A stretch of DNA of 64,000 nt from Gnetum montanum (Eukaryota; Streptophyta; Gnetopsida; Gnetales; Gnetaceae), in the NCBI GenBank assembly GCA_015680685.1, contig MNCI01024265.1, positions 1-64,000 on the forward strand, read 5' to 3'. The notes under the pieces were generated by a model that searched no databases, was not told where the DNA came from, and was given only the letters and a program-made list of their open reading frames with translations. The translations under genes were made by a program, and so were the position numbers. Numbering within the stretch: the stretch's first letter is position 1; each line of letters opens with the position of its first letter. This document shows, one piece after another, positions 36,790-49,287 of this stretch.

Positions 36790-37690
36790 ATTATATATAT
36801 ATATACAACTATGCTAGTCAATTTAAATTTTTCAATGCTCTTTAGAAATACATTGATGATGGTAGGTTGATTCTTCTAGGAACATATACTCATAGCCCTC
36901 TGGAAGTAGCTTGAGTTTCAATACTTGTGTAGAAACATTCTAGGTAAAATCAAGTGTTCTCCAAAATTCAGGACTGTATTGGACCAATGCTACAATAGTT
37001 TCTAATTTCATAATTTTGGAACACAAACTTGATATCCATGGTGCTTAACCAAGTTTTTTCCATAACCATTGGAAAGTTATTTCAAATCTTATTATCTATT
37101 TTAGTCACCAAAAAATATTACCCATCCCCTCAAGAGTTGGCATCATGTCATTGACTTATCCCATGCAATAAGTGTAAAATTGGACTATTAAGTCTAAGAG
37201 AATGTTAGTATTCTTGAATGGAGAAAATTTTCTTCTAATCAAGATACTACTATAATGAGATAATATGGACTTTAGATGTGGAGTTATAAAGAGCTAGGCA
37301 ATGACCTTTTCTATCAATGTTGAGCTTCATAATGGGATTGCAGGATCTAGTCTCTTTTCAAGATGGTGATTCTTCTTAACCATATACATTGTTGCCTTTG
37401 ATGTTAAAATGGTAATTAATTTATCATAATCAAGTTCTTATTACACAGATTTTCCAAATAATGATGTATAACCTATTCTTGATGTGGATGATTCACCTTT
37501 GCAATGCTCAAGAAATGGTAATGGGATCTCTTTTATCTCGATCCCTATATTCCTTTAGACATTCTCCTCTTCAGTGGATGAAGATACATCAACAAATGAA
37601 GTCTTGTGGCATTCACATCTACACTTATAAAAGTACTTACAACCACAAGACATAGCACCCTAGTGTTTTGAACCTTAGATCTTTACTTTG
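36790..37690 (-). pseudogene. pol: minus-strand gypsy pol segment upstream of RT
   Basis: Near 36840-36930 the minus strand reads VLKLKLLPEGYEYMFLEES, the typical linker just before reverse transcriptase (compare LELKLFPTSMKYTFLQNG in El-B). Upstream, one frame stays protein-like for some 250 codons (for example MVKKNHHLEKRLDPAIPL) with a modest number of stops. I do not recognise a protease motif in it. It is the other half of the RT fragment at 23950-24644, separated by El-C. Confidence 0.6.
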
Positions 37691-39226
37691 TTTATTATTT
37701 TATGCTATGTTCTCTAATATTTATAGCTCTTGTATGCTAGTGTTTCAAGAGACTACCTTATTAATAAGTAATTTTTTAATACATCTATGCTAGTATATGA
37801 CTAAAAAATAATGGTTGTATAAGTGTTTAAGGAGACTATCTTATTAATAAAAAATAATTTAGCAGTAACACTTGTTCCCAACAATTATAAATAAAATGAA
37901 ACTACAATTTGTAAGATTTGGATCAAGTTAGCAATGATGAAGCTAGCTTCTTTTTCTAGATACAAAATATGATTTTTCTAATATTTGATACCTACATAAG
38001 TATGAAGAAATTTAGAGCTCTTATCTTCTTCAAGAATCCATTTGATCTTTGTTTCCAATAAATGACTTCACTCTAAAGATAATTATAATAATTATGTCAT
38101 TCTTTCAATTCTTATCTTTGTTTTTTAAAGTCCATCCATGCATTTGGATATCTTTTTGAATATCATTTATAAAACTTTAGAAATCATTTTTCTTCATGGT
38201 CTAATTAATAGGATGTTATTTCCACCAATGAATCAATACACTATGTAATTTTTTCAGCTTTTAAATAATGGAAAATGGTACTAAACATTAAGATCTACCA
38301 CTCCAAGAATGAGAGACTAAATGTTTCACACTTGGTTCAAAGCCCAAAAAATTATTTCAATGAAAAAATATTTGAGAACAAATACCAATAGCTTCCAACA
38401 ATAAAGGCTAATGATTTGAAGGTGCTCTTTGCAAGCAACAAGCTTAAGGAAATGGAAAGAATCAAAACCGTGATTTAGAGTATAAAAAATCATCTAAAGG
38501 ACAAAGAATTGTATCATGTCATGTTTGAAGATTAAACCAAGTATATATACTAATTTGAAGAATTCAAAGTAGTATGAAGTAGATTTATGTCAACTTTTAA
38601 GGGATTCACTCCCAAGTTTTAGATTCAAATCAATCTCTCTAATTTCATATGTATTTTGAAGGTTTGAAGAGGGTCCTTTCTCATGAAGTTGATGTAAAAG
38701 CTCATTTCCTTTGTGCATGAGCTTGGTCCAAGCCATTCTAACTTCTATGAAGTGTTTTCTCATGTTTTATGTCAATTCCTTGAAGAATTTATGGTTAATT
38801 AATAGTGGATGAAAGCATTTATGCATTTTTACATGTTTTTTTGCATGTTGCACAAATTTAGTTAATTAGAAAAAACATTTTATATTATTCTTGTAATTTA
38901 AGCCTCTCACAACATTTTTAGAGGCTATACATCATGCTTTAAGTCTTGTTTATAAGTTTGAAGTCCTTAAATTTATAAAATTTTAGTTTAAAATTATTTT
39001 TTATTCATTCTTTATTTTCCTGTAATTCCATGACATCACCATGATCTATAATAAAGATCACAATCTTACCATGATTCGTGGTGAGCCTCTATTTAGAATC
39101 TATACAAATCACAACCTATGGTCAACTTGTAGTTTATTTTTTGAGTCAACACAAAAATTGGTTCACTGTTTGAAATACAAGATACTACAAGGAAGTAAAG
39201 AACAACCACCACAACTTGACCACTAC
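37691..39226. other. AT-rich DNA with a weak coding remnant
   Basis: No gene. At 38400-38780 the plus strand has protein-like stretches (KLKEMERIKTVI, KNHLKDKELYHVMFED, SRFMSTFKGFTPKF) in one frame with stops; the product is not recognised. 38780-39225 holds nothing I can name. Confidence 0.4.
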
Positions 39227-40089
39227 TAATGAGTGGTGGAGTATCCAACACCCAACCATACAAGATACTAGTGTTCATGCGCAATCTTAGTCAAACATCG
39301 CAGATAAGGCAATATGATTATACTAGTAATTAGTTAGCATTCACAATTGCTATCTTCCCATGTGAGTTAGTAAAATAAATGCATATGGTTTAACTCACAG
39401 TGAAGTATATGATATTGATGTTGTATTGGCCATTAAGCTCCTAGTAAACATGAAGTGAAAGTAATAGTTTCTAAATATAAGTGATAGTAAAAGAAATCTA
39501 AACTAGCCTATGTAATGAGTAGCCAATCCTAATCTTCCAGTAACACCTTGGACTTCATGCAACTACTACTCAAATTACTAAGTACCTCACTACTGTGTGT
39601 ACCAAGTCATAGTACTACTGGGTTACCAAGTAGTTATACTTACATGCTCAAGATTAGTCATACTTATTCCACTTAACAACATTAAAAGTAAATTGCAAGT
39701 AATCATAAACATTAACTATGAAAATAGTTAATAGTAAACTAATTGGAAATAGAAATAAAACTAAGTGTTGTTGCAATAATTTAGAACAATCTCAATCTTT
39801 ATTGTCGATCATGCAATGCATCCAAGTGCATCACATTTGAATAAAGATTCTATTTAATTACAAAACTTCACACTACAAGTACTTACTACTAAGCACTAAA
39901 TTTAAGAAAACAAATTTAAAGAGTTCTATTACTTGACTATCAAATCTATTGTGGATGCATGTGTTCAAGTGTTGCTTATATAGGCTGAGATGCATCCCGT
40001 GATATCGTTGATATGATAACGTATCTACAACATCATAAATCCAATATTGTAACTACAATATCGTTGACTTAAAATTTTTGGATTTATCA
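39227..40089 (-). repeat. El-D 3' LTR
   Basis: On the minus strand it starts tgataaatcc after gtgggagta and ends ccaccactcatta. U3 holds gatattg/gatatcac repeats, the TATA box cctatataagc (about 39980) and an AATAAAG near 39843. The expected terminal ca reads ta, a single transition. Confidence 0.85.
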
Positions 40090-40296
40090 TACTCCCACAA
40101 TTGACTAAAAACTCATCCTTAAGTTAAAACAAAATGAGGATGGAGCTCCTTACAAAATTAGGAGGTAGATTTATATGACACTGACTTTTATATACATGAC
40201 TCTCTAGTGCCACAATGGAGTTTACAAAAATGAACACATAACATGATAATTTTGATAAAAAATGAAAAATAAAATTTGGCAAGGTTGAGTGTAGCC

Positions 40297-43029
40297 TCAT
40301 GTTGTTCCAAGTAGAGTTGGCTCTTCCATAGGTTTCTTCCCCTTGTTGTCAAGCTTCTTAGATTAGTACTTGTTCAGGAGCATCTATAACTTTTCTACTT
40401 CCATCCTTGGATCAAGGACCATTCGTGCTAATGAGCCAATGTTGGATGGATTCAACACATTCCATGAACATGGAAGCTGCAAAAACATCCAATTGGATTT
40501 AACAAACCATGATGCAAACTTTCATCACTCTTCCTCAAAAGCTTTGGCCTTTTCTCTGAGTTCATGATAGTTTGTTAATCTTCTAGCCAAATTCGCTATT
40601 ACATCTTTTTGCCCTTGGTAGCCAACCTTAACTACTTCTAGTTTTGAGTTTTCTACTTGAAGTTTCTATAGAGCATATTTTCTATCTACAAACTCCTTCT
40701 CATATAAAGCATAAGTGGCTACTACTTGCTATTCTAGTTCATTTCTGGGCCTACCTATTATTAACATGGCCAGGTTAGCATAATAGAGGTTTACTAATGC
40801 CATGTATTCTTATAAATCTTCTATTTGTAAGTCTTTATTTTTCACTTTCACTTGATAGGTTTGGATCATGTTGTCCAAGATGGGTTGCCAATCAGGATAT
40901 TGTGTTGCAATCAAACTGGTTTTGGCCTTTACCATATGAATCTCTTTCTCATTTATCTACTTGTACATGCCCACTTGGTCTTGGAGGTGTTCTTTGAGCC
41001 TTTCATGTTTCTTGGCCTCATTTTTCCACACACTAATTTTAATAGTTGATTTCTATTTGATGATGCATACCTCCTTCATAGATAGGATTCTATTTTCTCT
41101 TGCAAGGTGGCTCACATCTTGGTTGATCCTCATCAGCCACTCTCTCAACTAATGAATACTTTCCTCTAGATTATTTTTCTACTTTTCTATTGTGATCAAC
41201 TTCATGTTGTGTGTAACAAGTTGTTTTTTTTTCTTCTTGTAAGGCAACAAGTGCTTTGGCATGGGCATATGACTAGGCTTTAGCTACTAAAGCTTTCCAT
41301 ACTACCTTTTCTTTCTCACTACTATGTCTTTATTATTCTTACGAAGGAAACTAGTCTACTCAATTTTGAATTGTACTACCTAATCTAGTGCTATGAACTG
41401 AGTTTGATCTTTCCTTTCTAATCTTAGGGATACAAGCTCTTCTTGTAACCTATAAAGCACATTCTCAGCATGTTCTACCCTAGTTTCAACCATGATTAAT
41501 TTTCCTTTGGTGGTAATTAATTCAAATTTTGTTGCAGTGGTATCACTAGGAATATCAAATAGATTTTTCATCACATGTCCTATCTACAATAGTCTATCCA
41601 ACACATCTTCATGTTCTACAAGAGTCATAGAGGTACTAGATAGCATTTGAGCATCTTTGGTTCTAGAAATATCAGCTGGTAGCACAACAGGTACATTAAA
41701 ATATTTTTTAATGTGATCAATGATCACTTCTATGGCTCCTGCTACATCATGGTGTTGCATGACCACAACTGTGGCTCCTTCTCCAAATTCAAGCATCACT
41801 TGGAATGATGCAACATTCCTGAAAATCTGTTGTAACCACTAGGCCTCTTCTCTTAACTGAAACAATATATGTCCATTGGTAATATCTATTAAGATGGTTG
41901 GCCTGACTACATCATCAATTTCTTTGAATAAATTGGCCTCTTCCCTACCTTCCCAACTAATAGTTTTTGCAACTTTCTACAGATGACTCATTGAAGGTTT
42001 GTAATCTTGCAGAAGCTATGGTGGAACTCGTGGTTGTTGCTGTTGTTGTCCTATGGATTGGGTAGTCTCCTTAGTGCATGGTTGTTCTTCTACTTAGTCC
42101 TTTTTAGAAGGCATTGGCTTAAGCATTTCAGCATATGAAGCAGTATATGCCTTCCTTAATGCATCATTTGTATATCTTTGGATACCAGCTCGTTTACATA
42201 ACTTCCAAATAAGGAAAGGGAATGAAAGTGTTAACTTCCTTGCCTTCTTCTCCTTGAATTGCCTTTGGATTTCTATGAAGTAGAGGTGAGCAATCTTTGC
42301 ATTGCATTTTCCCATTAGTATTGTAATCCCTCTAGCCGCATATGTAGAGATTCTATTTAATCTTTTTGTAGGAAATAGGTGTTAAGTGCCAATTTTGAAA
42401 TAGATATTTTCTTCTATATCCAATTCACTATATTCTTTATCATCCTTGTCATACACCTGCTATAACCATAGCTTCATGGCATCTATGTTAGATTTGGTTT
42501 ATATCTGTGCCACCTTTACTTCTTGATTAGGCACATTCAATACTTCTGCTATTGCCTTAACTAAGTAAGATACTAAGATTCCTTCAATTTTGACCATCCC
42601 ATCAACTTCTTGATTTTTCCAAAACTAGAGTGTTTCTCCTAGACACCATTCTCCATTGTTTGTTAGAGTATGCCACAAAGTAGATGACTAAAGTTTGGCC
42701 TTAACAGCTTCTAGAGAAAATTCCAGAACTGAACCAAAGTTAAGTTTCACAATTACTGTTGACATGATGGATTTTTCTTGAATATCTTGAAGGCATTCAG
42801 GTGACAGTGTAAGTTGTTGTCCCTAGATAGATACTGGTGAAACATTCACTTCTACTTGAGTGGATTGTTGTGTGGTAGGAGTTTGTTGATCAATGCTAAA
42901 GGATTGTATTTCTTGTTGTCCTTGTTCTGCTTGCAAATTTTTCTCACTCACTTATCCTCTTCCATGACCTCATGGTTTTTTTCTTACAAGTTGTGGGAGT
43001 TCTCCTTGTGCTCCTCTTTTTGGGGCCAT
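40297..43029 (-). pseudogene. El-D ORF3
   Basis: The best preserved ORF3. It starts at the ATG at 43029 (MAPKRGAQGELPQLV) and ends at the tga at 40297-40299. Order on the minus strand: VSYLVKAIAEVLNVP, HLFPTKRLNRISTYAARGI, IAHLYFIEIQRQFKEKK, LTLSFPFLIWKLCKRAGIQ (about 42340-42170), a Gln-rich linker, MLEFGEGATVVVMQHHDVAG (about 41799), a long coiled-coil-like stretch (41574-40700) and a C-terminal KDVIANLARRLTNYHELREK ... FASWFVKSNWMFLQL. Most breaks are single stops with some frameshifts. About 910 codons when whole. Function unknown. Confidence 0.7.
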
Positions 43030-43174
43030 TTATAATCAATCAAGTGTTTGAAATTACTAGAATATTCTAGCGCTCATAACTTTCTCATTATTGTCCCAAT
43101 TTACTACAAAGTAAAATTGGCAACAACTTCCTTCTTATGAAATTCAAAAATTAAAAAAAAATTCTAACTTTCCT

Positions 43175-43270
43175 ATGTTATATATAGTATTTATGGGTGT
43201 GATATCATAAGTATGACATCATAGATGTGATATCGTAGGTGCCTGTGATATCATAGATACAATGTCACCA
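43175..43270 (-). promoter_or_regulatory. U3-like promoter in front of El-D ORF3
   Basis: On the minus strand: tatgatatcac, tacgatatcac, tatgatgtcat and tatgatatcac in a row, then cataaatactatatataac (TATA, about 43194-43178). The El-D LTR U3 uses the same acgatatcac and tatgatgt phrases. It sits about 150 bases before the ORF3 start. Confidence 0.5.
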
Positions 43271-43639
43271 TAGAAAAATCAAAATTTCTGAATGTTTTTC
43301 TTAGAAAAAATTGAGTTCCATAGGATAGTTGGAAGATATGCATCATGTTCAAAGGATCTTGATATGTAGATGATGCTTTAGTTGTGAAAAATAAGAATTT
43401 AAAATCTATGATTAAGAAATCTTGGGCTATGAAAGTATATGAGGTATCGATGGAATGGATGAGAAAGATAACATTGTTGTGTTATTAGAATGGATAGTGT
43501 GAATGATATGGAAAGTACTTATTGATATTTATTGGAATTGGAAGGCTCAAGATGATGTGGAATCACTTGGCAGGTATAAGATACAACAGTTATACAAGTG
43601 GGTCCTCCTCAAAGCAGGCTCCAACCCTTAATGCCCTTG

Positions 43640-44248
43640 TGATGAGACGTGATATCGTAGTCCACCACCAAATCTATAAATAAGAAGTGGCACTCCCCTC
43701 ATTTCTCATCCTAGGCTAGAAGTAGCAAAGCTCTGGCAGTTTAATCACTCCAAAGATAGAATATTTTCCATGTGCCCGCAGTAGAAGTCCCCAAGTGAAC
43801 GGATCTTTATTCGAGCAGCTTTGTACCTAAATAGAAGTTGTGTACGGAAATAAAGATGAGCTTTGTGGATAAACTTTGCAGTGCATGGAATAGGTTTATT
43901 ACATGTTATTTCCTACCTGTTATTTATTACATGCATTAGCGTGGCATGAGTACGACTTGGTTATGAGCATTGACGAATGTGTATGGCTAACCAAGGAATC
44001 AGCTACTCATCGCGATTAGATTCTCTCACCCTTATCTCCTAGATCGTGGGATCAGTATGACTTGATTATGAGCATCTAGGGATGTGTACGGCTAGTTAAG
44101 GAATCGGCTGCTCATCATGCTTAGGCTAATTAGGTGCCTCAATACGACCACTTCGAGCATGTGCGTTACGTGTGGTGATCCTAGTAACGATTAGCGTTTG
44201 GTAGCCATAGTTGCATAGTTCAGGGTGTGTACGATAAGTGGGAATGGA
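43640..44248 (+). repeat. El-E 5' LTR (runs into gap)
   Basis: Starts tgatgagacgtgatatcg, TATA box ctataaataag near 43671, AATAAA at about 43845. U5 has a section (43920-44110) with two copies of tacgactt.gg/ttatgagcat phrases not seen in the El-A LTR. The end is lost in the run of N. Confidence 0.8.
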
Positions 44249-44328
44249 NNNNNNNNNNNNNNNNNNNNNNNNNNNNNNNNNNNNNNNNNNNNNNNNNNNN
44301 NNNNNNNNNNNNNNNNNNNNNNNNNNNN
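44249..44328. other. assembly gap of 80 N
   Basis: By alignment with El-A the missing piece should hold about 300-350 bases: the end of the LTR, the primer-binding site and the start of the leader. The 80 N therefore probably understate the gap. Confidence 0.9.
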
Positions 44329-44431
44329 GAACATAAGGGATATCACTCACATCGTTGTGAGCCTTAATGAACCTTCGGGTTAATCAAAAGAGAAAAAATT
44401 ATATAATGGTGAAATTAGCACACCGATAAAA

Positions 44432-46780
44432 ATGCCTTCTTCTCATAAGAGCAACTCACCACCTAAGGACCACACACAAGACAGTCGACAAGCTAAAACA
44501 CATAACCAAAATCAGCCAAGTCCTAAATAATAAAAGATGACATATACTCATCCCGATGAGTATATTCATAATTTTACTTTTGTTCTCCATCAGGACGAAC
44601 AGCTGCGATGGAGAGACTTGCAAGGTAACATTGTGTTACCCCCAGATCGATCAATCTCTCACATGCTTTTCCATGCCTTAGCACAGATAGGCATGACCGA
44701 GCTATATGCTGAATACGTTGCGGAGGATTTTGACATGAGGGATTATTATCCCACAGATGCCCAACGTATGAGAGACTTAAGGTAGGATAGCCAACATACA
44801 TTGTCGAAGGGCAAGGGCCCGCATGTCCTTAGTGAAATAGGAGATGAGGAATCCTTTATCATGAGTTCTTTAGCAAAGGATGCTCCCCCTCCTAAAAATG
44901 GTGAGAAGGATGAGTATCAGAACCTACGATCAACGATACATATCCCTGGTTCTGATGCCCGTGAACACCAGCTGTTCACAGAGGGAACAACCACTCATGC
45001 TAAGAATAGGCACTTAGATCGTCACCACGATCGGGGCCGTAGCAGCCAAAGAGAAGGCAAGAAACATCATCATGGTGATGGTTCCCCTTCTTCTTCCCCT
45101 TCTTCACATCACTCATCCTCTCCTTCCACATCTGGGTGCAGCCACAATGAACATAAAGGTGAGGATAAAAGTAAAAAGGACGAAAGACCTCAATGTGAAA
45201 GTCGAGAGAGAGGACAAGGGCAAGGACGTAGGGAGAGTAGGGAACAACGCAAACATCATAGGCGTCATGAAAGAGACGATCATGACGAGCCCCTACTCGC
45301 AACCCAAAGTATGCTTGACATAACAGAGGCAGTTAGGATTCCCACAAGGCATTTAAAGGATAGCCGGATCAAATGATTAGACATAAACAAAATCCCACGG
45401 TTTGAAGGGGGATACAATGCTGATCCGCAAAATCATTTATAGGCATTCCACAATGCCTGTGCCTTGCAGAATATAGAAAATGAGTGTCAAAAACTTAATT
45501 TGTTCCCAAGGACACTCACTAAAGAAGCAAAGAGCTGGTACCAGTCGTTAGAACTAGAAACCATCAGGAGGTGGAGTATGATGTTAGAACTGTTTAACGA
45601 GAAGTATCAAACGTACTCCAGAGTGTCCAATTTGTGTAAGCAGATCCAAGGCTGGAAGAAAGGTACACATGAACCCTTGGATGCAGCCATGGCTCACTAT
45701 TACACATTGTTACATCATTGCCCGGGCCATGGGTACACTCAGCAGGATCAACTTCACCACATCGTGGATGGGCTAAGAAATGAAACTAGAAGAACCCTTG
45801 GGACTTATGCCCAAGGGAGACTCTCACAACTTAGAGCCCATGAAGTATGTAGCTTGTTGGAGCAAGTAGCAAAAGAAGAGGGTGAGCTACACAAAAGGGA
45901 AAGTGTGGAAGAGTACAACCACGATCCCTCCCTTCGAAAGAAGGGAGTGAAATTTTACGATGAAGAGGATGAGTAACTAATCGAAGAGTTGGTGAATTGG
46001 AAAACTTTGCCAATCCAAAAATTAACAACTGAGGTATCAACCAAAGTAGACCAAATGTGGGATTCTGTAGACTCAAGAATTGAAACAGTCTTGAAAATTG
46101 TAGAAGAGTCTAAGGTTGAACAAAGTAGTGACAAAGGCAAGAAAAAGTGGAGAGATTTAAGCCCTGCACATAACAAGGGTAAGGGAAAAATCACTAACTC
46201 CGATGTGGTTGTGGATTCGGATTCAGATGATGACAGTGGATGTGAGATCTACCATTATGACCATCCTAAGGGATGTTGTCCCATCATCTCACATCTACAG
46301 GAGTCTGGGGTGTATGCGCTTAATCCAAGACTCAACCAATGGCAAACACCCCGCAAGTTACCTTATCCACAAGGTAACCCAAGGCAGTTCCACCAACCAC
46401 TAACGTATTATCCAAGTGGGACTCCACCATAGCCCATTGGATAGCATCAGTAGTGGCAATACCCACAGTCATGGGGGATGCCATCACCAAAACAATAGTA
46501 CCCTTACCAATAGCCTAATCCTTATGGTTATTATGTGCAGCAACCGATTTCTCCAAGTGACTCTATGAGTCATGCAACCCCCAACCGTCACTACCAAGTT
46601 CGAGAGTACTTTAGAAGAACTCCTTCTCCTCTGGGAGATATCTCGCACTCGTTCCATCCTCCTAATCCATCTGCACCTCTTCCACTACAAGTAGTCCCCA
46701 TAACACCTCCTCCTTCAACAATGCAAGGGGAACTTCCTCCTCAACTGCAGCAACGTCACATTGCGAGAGTTGTAAATATC
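44432..46780 (+). pseudogene. gag: El-E gag, broken only by stops
   Basis: Starts at the ATG at 44432 (MPSSHKSNSPPKD). Domains: N-terminal DEQLRWRDLQGNIVLPPDRS (about 44598), His/Ser-rich linker (GKKHHHGDGSPSSSPSSHH, about 45060), gag core 45310-45900 (NECQKLNLFPRTLTKEAKSW, HHCPGHGYTQQDQLHHIVDG), Cys/His motif at 46241 (CEIYHYDHPKGCC) and the Pro/Gln-rich tail. The frame is unshifted from 44432 to 47536, some 1030 codons, with stops such as those at 45374, 45437, 45974 and 46430. Most fit a single C-to-T or G-to-A change. This is the best preserved gag here. Confidence 0.9.
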
Positions 46781-46899
46781 CAACCCACTACTAGTTCTGA
46801 CAACTGTAAAAGGAGAAGACCTTACTTCAGAACCAAAAGCCCAGTTAAACTCTTGCAACAACAAGCGGTTGAGGCCATGTACACTCCTCCATCATCATC

Positions 46900-47536
46900 T
46901 AATACTTCAGAGAACCCTTCAGTCCAACAGAGCGTAACGCATACGATTATGTTAACGCATATCGGAACCGACTGGATCAAAGTAGGCCACCTTACCAGGA
47001 AACTAACTGACCCTAGGAGTCCCTTAATCTATTTGCAGATCATTGGAAATAAACCACATAGTGCTCTTCTTGACTCAAGTTCTGAATTCAACTTAATTTC
47101 ACGAGAGATGTATCACACTTGGAACCTACCCCAACTTAAGAAGAGCAACATTCAACTAGAGCTGGCAGACTAGTCCATCACCATTCCCTTGGGATTGGTG
47201 GAAGACATCATTACCACTGTGTGTGGTTGGTCTTACCCAGCTAATTTTCTGGTGATTGAAGTGAACAACAACAAAAGGGACTTCCTGATTGTAATGGGAA
47301 GGGCATGGCTGAGTACAGTAGACGCATGCCTTAGGATCTACGATCTTTCCTTGGAAATCTCTAAGATAAACATATGTGGAAAGATCGAGAAGGGGAAAGT
47401 TCCATGCATCACATACAATGATTCATCGGGTGATGACATGGAGGAAATGCCTCCATGTAACAGGTGTTCCCAAGAAACATTGAAACAAAGATGCCTATAT
47501 GTAGCAACCACAAAACCAATAGAAGACACCCTGTGA
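46900..47536 (+). pseudogene. pro: El-E aspartic protease, active site altered
   Basis: In frame with gag. The catalytic motif reads DSSS (47072-47083) where El-A has DSGS, so the Gly is lost through a G-to-A change. The rest is well kept (LISREMYHTWNLPQLKKSNI, VMGRAWLSTVDACL). A TAG interrupts ELADxSITI. The frame ends at a tga at 47534-47536. Confidence 0.85.
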
Positions 47537-48947
47537 TTGACAGCTACTAGAAGGAGCAGAAAAATATGCATGAAACGAACTAAGGAAACCCATGCCAACA
47601 ACAAAGGCATAGACACATTGGAATATGAGTGTCGCCAACTTCCATCCCTCAATCTAAGATCATCAATTGGGAGAAGTTCGGCACTTTTACGAAATTCAAA
47701 CAGACGCTCATTATATCGGATCTCTCCCTTACAACCTAGTCATGGGGGAGATGGCCACCTATGCTAATCATATGGGGCCCTCAATTCTTTTAAGTTTTTT
47801 TTTACATGTTTTTGTTTTACAACATTTCTATTTTACACATTTTTGTTTTACAAATTTATTTGACTTTTCTCATTTTTTTTTTACTTCATCGTTATACTTT
47901 TTCAATTTGTGTGTGTGTGTGATCCACCCTGTAAGTTTGTCCCATAATAAGCGTTCTTCATGATGGTATGAACTATTTTCATATTGATTACTAATGTTTT
48001 ATTTTTACCTTTAAGTCACAATGTTGATACTAAGGTATGTTTCTTTTGATATGGTAAGCAATGAGTTCACTTCATCCATCCATCCACCAGTTTCTATGGT
48101 CTCTCTCAGCTTGGGAATGTATAGTCCCTTTCTAATAAGAACTTTAACGAATCGGTGACTGGGGATTTTTCAAACTAAGGAAGGACTCATGGATTGAAAA
48201 GGGTGTGACTTCAAAGGAACTTGATGCTTTTTTGTTGGTCATTCTTTTGGGTGGTTGAATGTTTCTTCTTGAGTTTTCTGCTATTCCGATGTTACCCAAT
48301 TATCGGAAGCTGAGACAATAAAAATAAGAAGGCTTTGCATGGTGTGGTTCTCATGCATAAAAACACAAAACACAAAAAAAAAAAAAAACCAAGTGAGAAT
48401 TCAAAGCACACCCCTTAGATAAACTTGAGCTACAAGCACTAGTTATGGAACCAAAAGTGTTCCCTCTAACTAAGGCCCTTCTTGCTTCCCATTCTCTCCT
48501 TTGTTTCATCGAAATAGTCGTGGCTCTTAGAGCGTGCATTCTTGTTGCCCAAGTGGATGGTTTAACCAAATGCGTTAATGCAAAGTGACTGGATGTGGTT
48601 GGTTTGAGGCCGGAGTTGGAATGAGATTTACCCAAGTCACATTAATCATCAAACACACAAGGGGCTATACACCACCTTATTCTTGGGATTCCATTCCATT
48701 TCTCTTCTCTCCATCCTTCTCTCCATTGTTCATCTCATTGCCAGTTGTATCATTAGTGTATATATTTTGGTTGATGTATTGTTTTCTTTTTGGTAAATTC
48801 TTGTGGTTAAGACTTTAACTCTTATTCCAAATGACATTCTCAGGGCCTACGGACTCTTTCAATGTGGGTTTCTCAAGGCATTAAGGGCATGAGCCTGCTT
48901 TGGGGAGGACCCACTGACATTCCTATTTGGAGCATTAGTTAATCCTA
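47537..48947 (+). other. El-E post-protease remnant and 3' region
   Basis: 47537-47680 aligns with the linker before RT, then jumps to the end of integrase. A motif AGTCATGGGGG is at 47738. The common 3' region runs to 48947, including gggcatgagcctgctttgg (48885). T-rich and CA-rich runs occur at 47800-47930 and 48360-48390. No long frame. Confidence 0.65.
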
Positions 48948-49027
48948 AACCCAAAATTTTTAAGTTTACCCAAAATTTTTAAAATTTTTAAAATTAAGTT
49001 TAGCCAAAATTTTTAAGTTTACCCTAA

Positions 49028-49287
49028 ATTTTTTCAGCTTACAACCCTAAAATTTTTTCAGCTTACAACCTTAAAATTTTTTCAGCTTACAATCCTAAAA
49101 AGTTTTTCAGCTTACAACCCTAAAATTTTTTCAGCTTACAACCTTAAAATTTTTTCAACTTACAACCCTAAAAATTTTTTCAGCTTACAACCCAAAAATG
49201 TTTTCAACTTACAACCCTAAAAACTTTTTCAACTTACAACCCTAAAAATTTTTTCAGCTTACAACCCTAAAATTTTTTCAGCTTACA
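49028..49287 (+). repeat. 24-bp tandem repeat, about 11 copies
   Basis: Unit ttttttcagcttacaaccctaaaa with small variations. Each unit contains accctaaaa, close to the plant telomere unit, and the array runs straight into telomeric repeats. Confidence 0.9.

Larger units (their letters stand above)
39227..43639 (-). mobile_element. El-D: 3' part of an ORF3-bearing retrotransposon
   Basis: In minus-strand order: the end of the common 3' region (phrase gggcattaagg...ggaggacccacttgtat, 43635-43580), a U3-like promoter, ORF3, a polypurine tract (about 40105-40090) and a 3' LTR of 863 bp. Everything upstream (gag, pol, 5' LTR) is missing, cut where El-E begins. ORF3 and the 3' region align with El-C. 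Confidence 0.8.
43640..48947 (+). mobile_element. El-E: second gag-protease-only element, 3' end missing
   Basis: 5' LTR, leader, gag, protease, the same pol deletion as El-A (junction about 47680) and the common 3' region as far as gcattagttaa (48947), where repeat-block DNA begins. The polypurine tract and 3' LTR are not present. It is closely related to El-A in gag, protease and junction, and it cuts into El-D. Confidence 0.9.
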
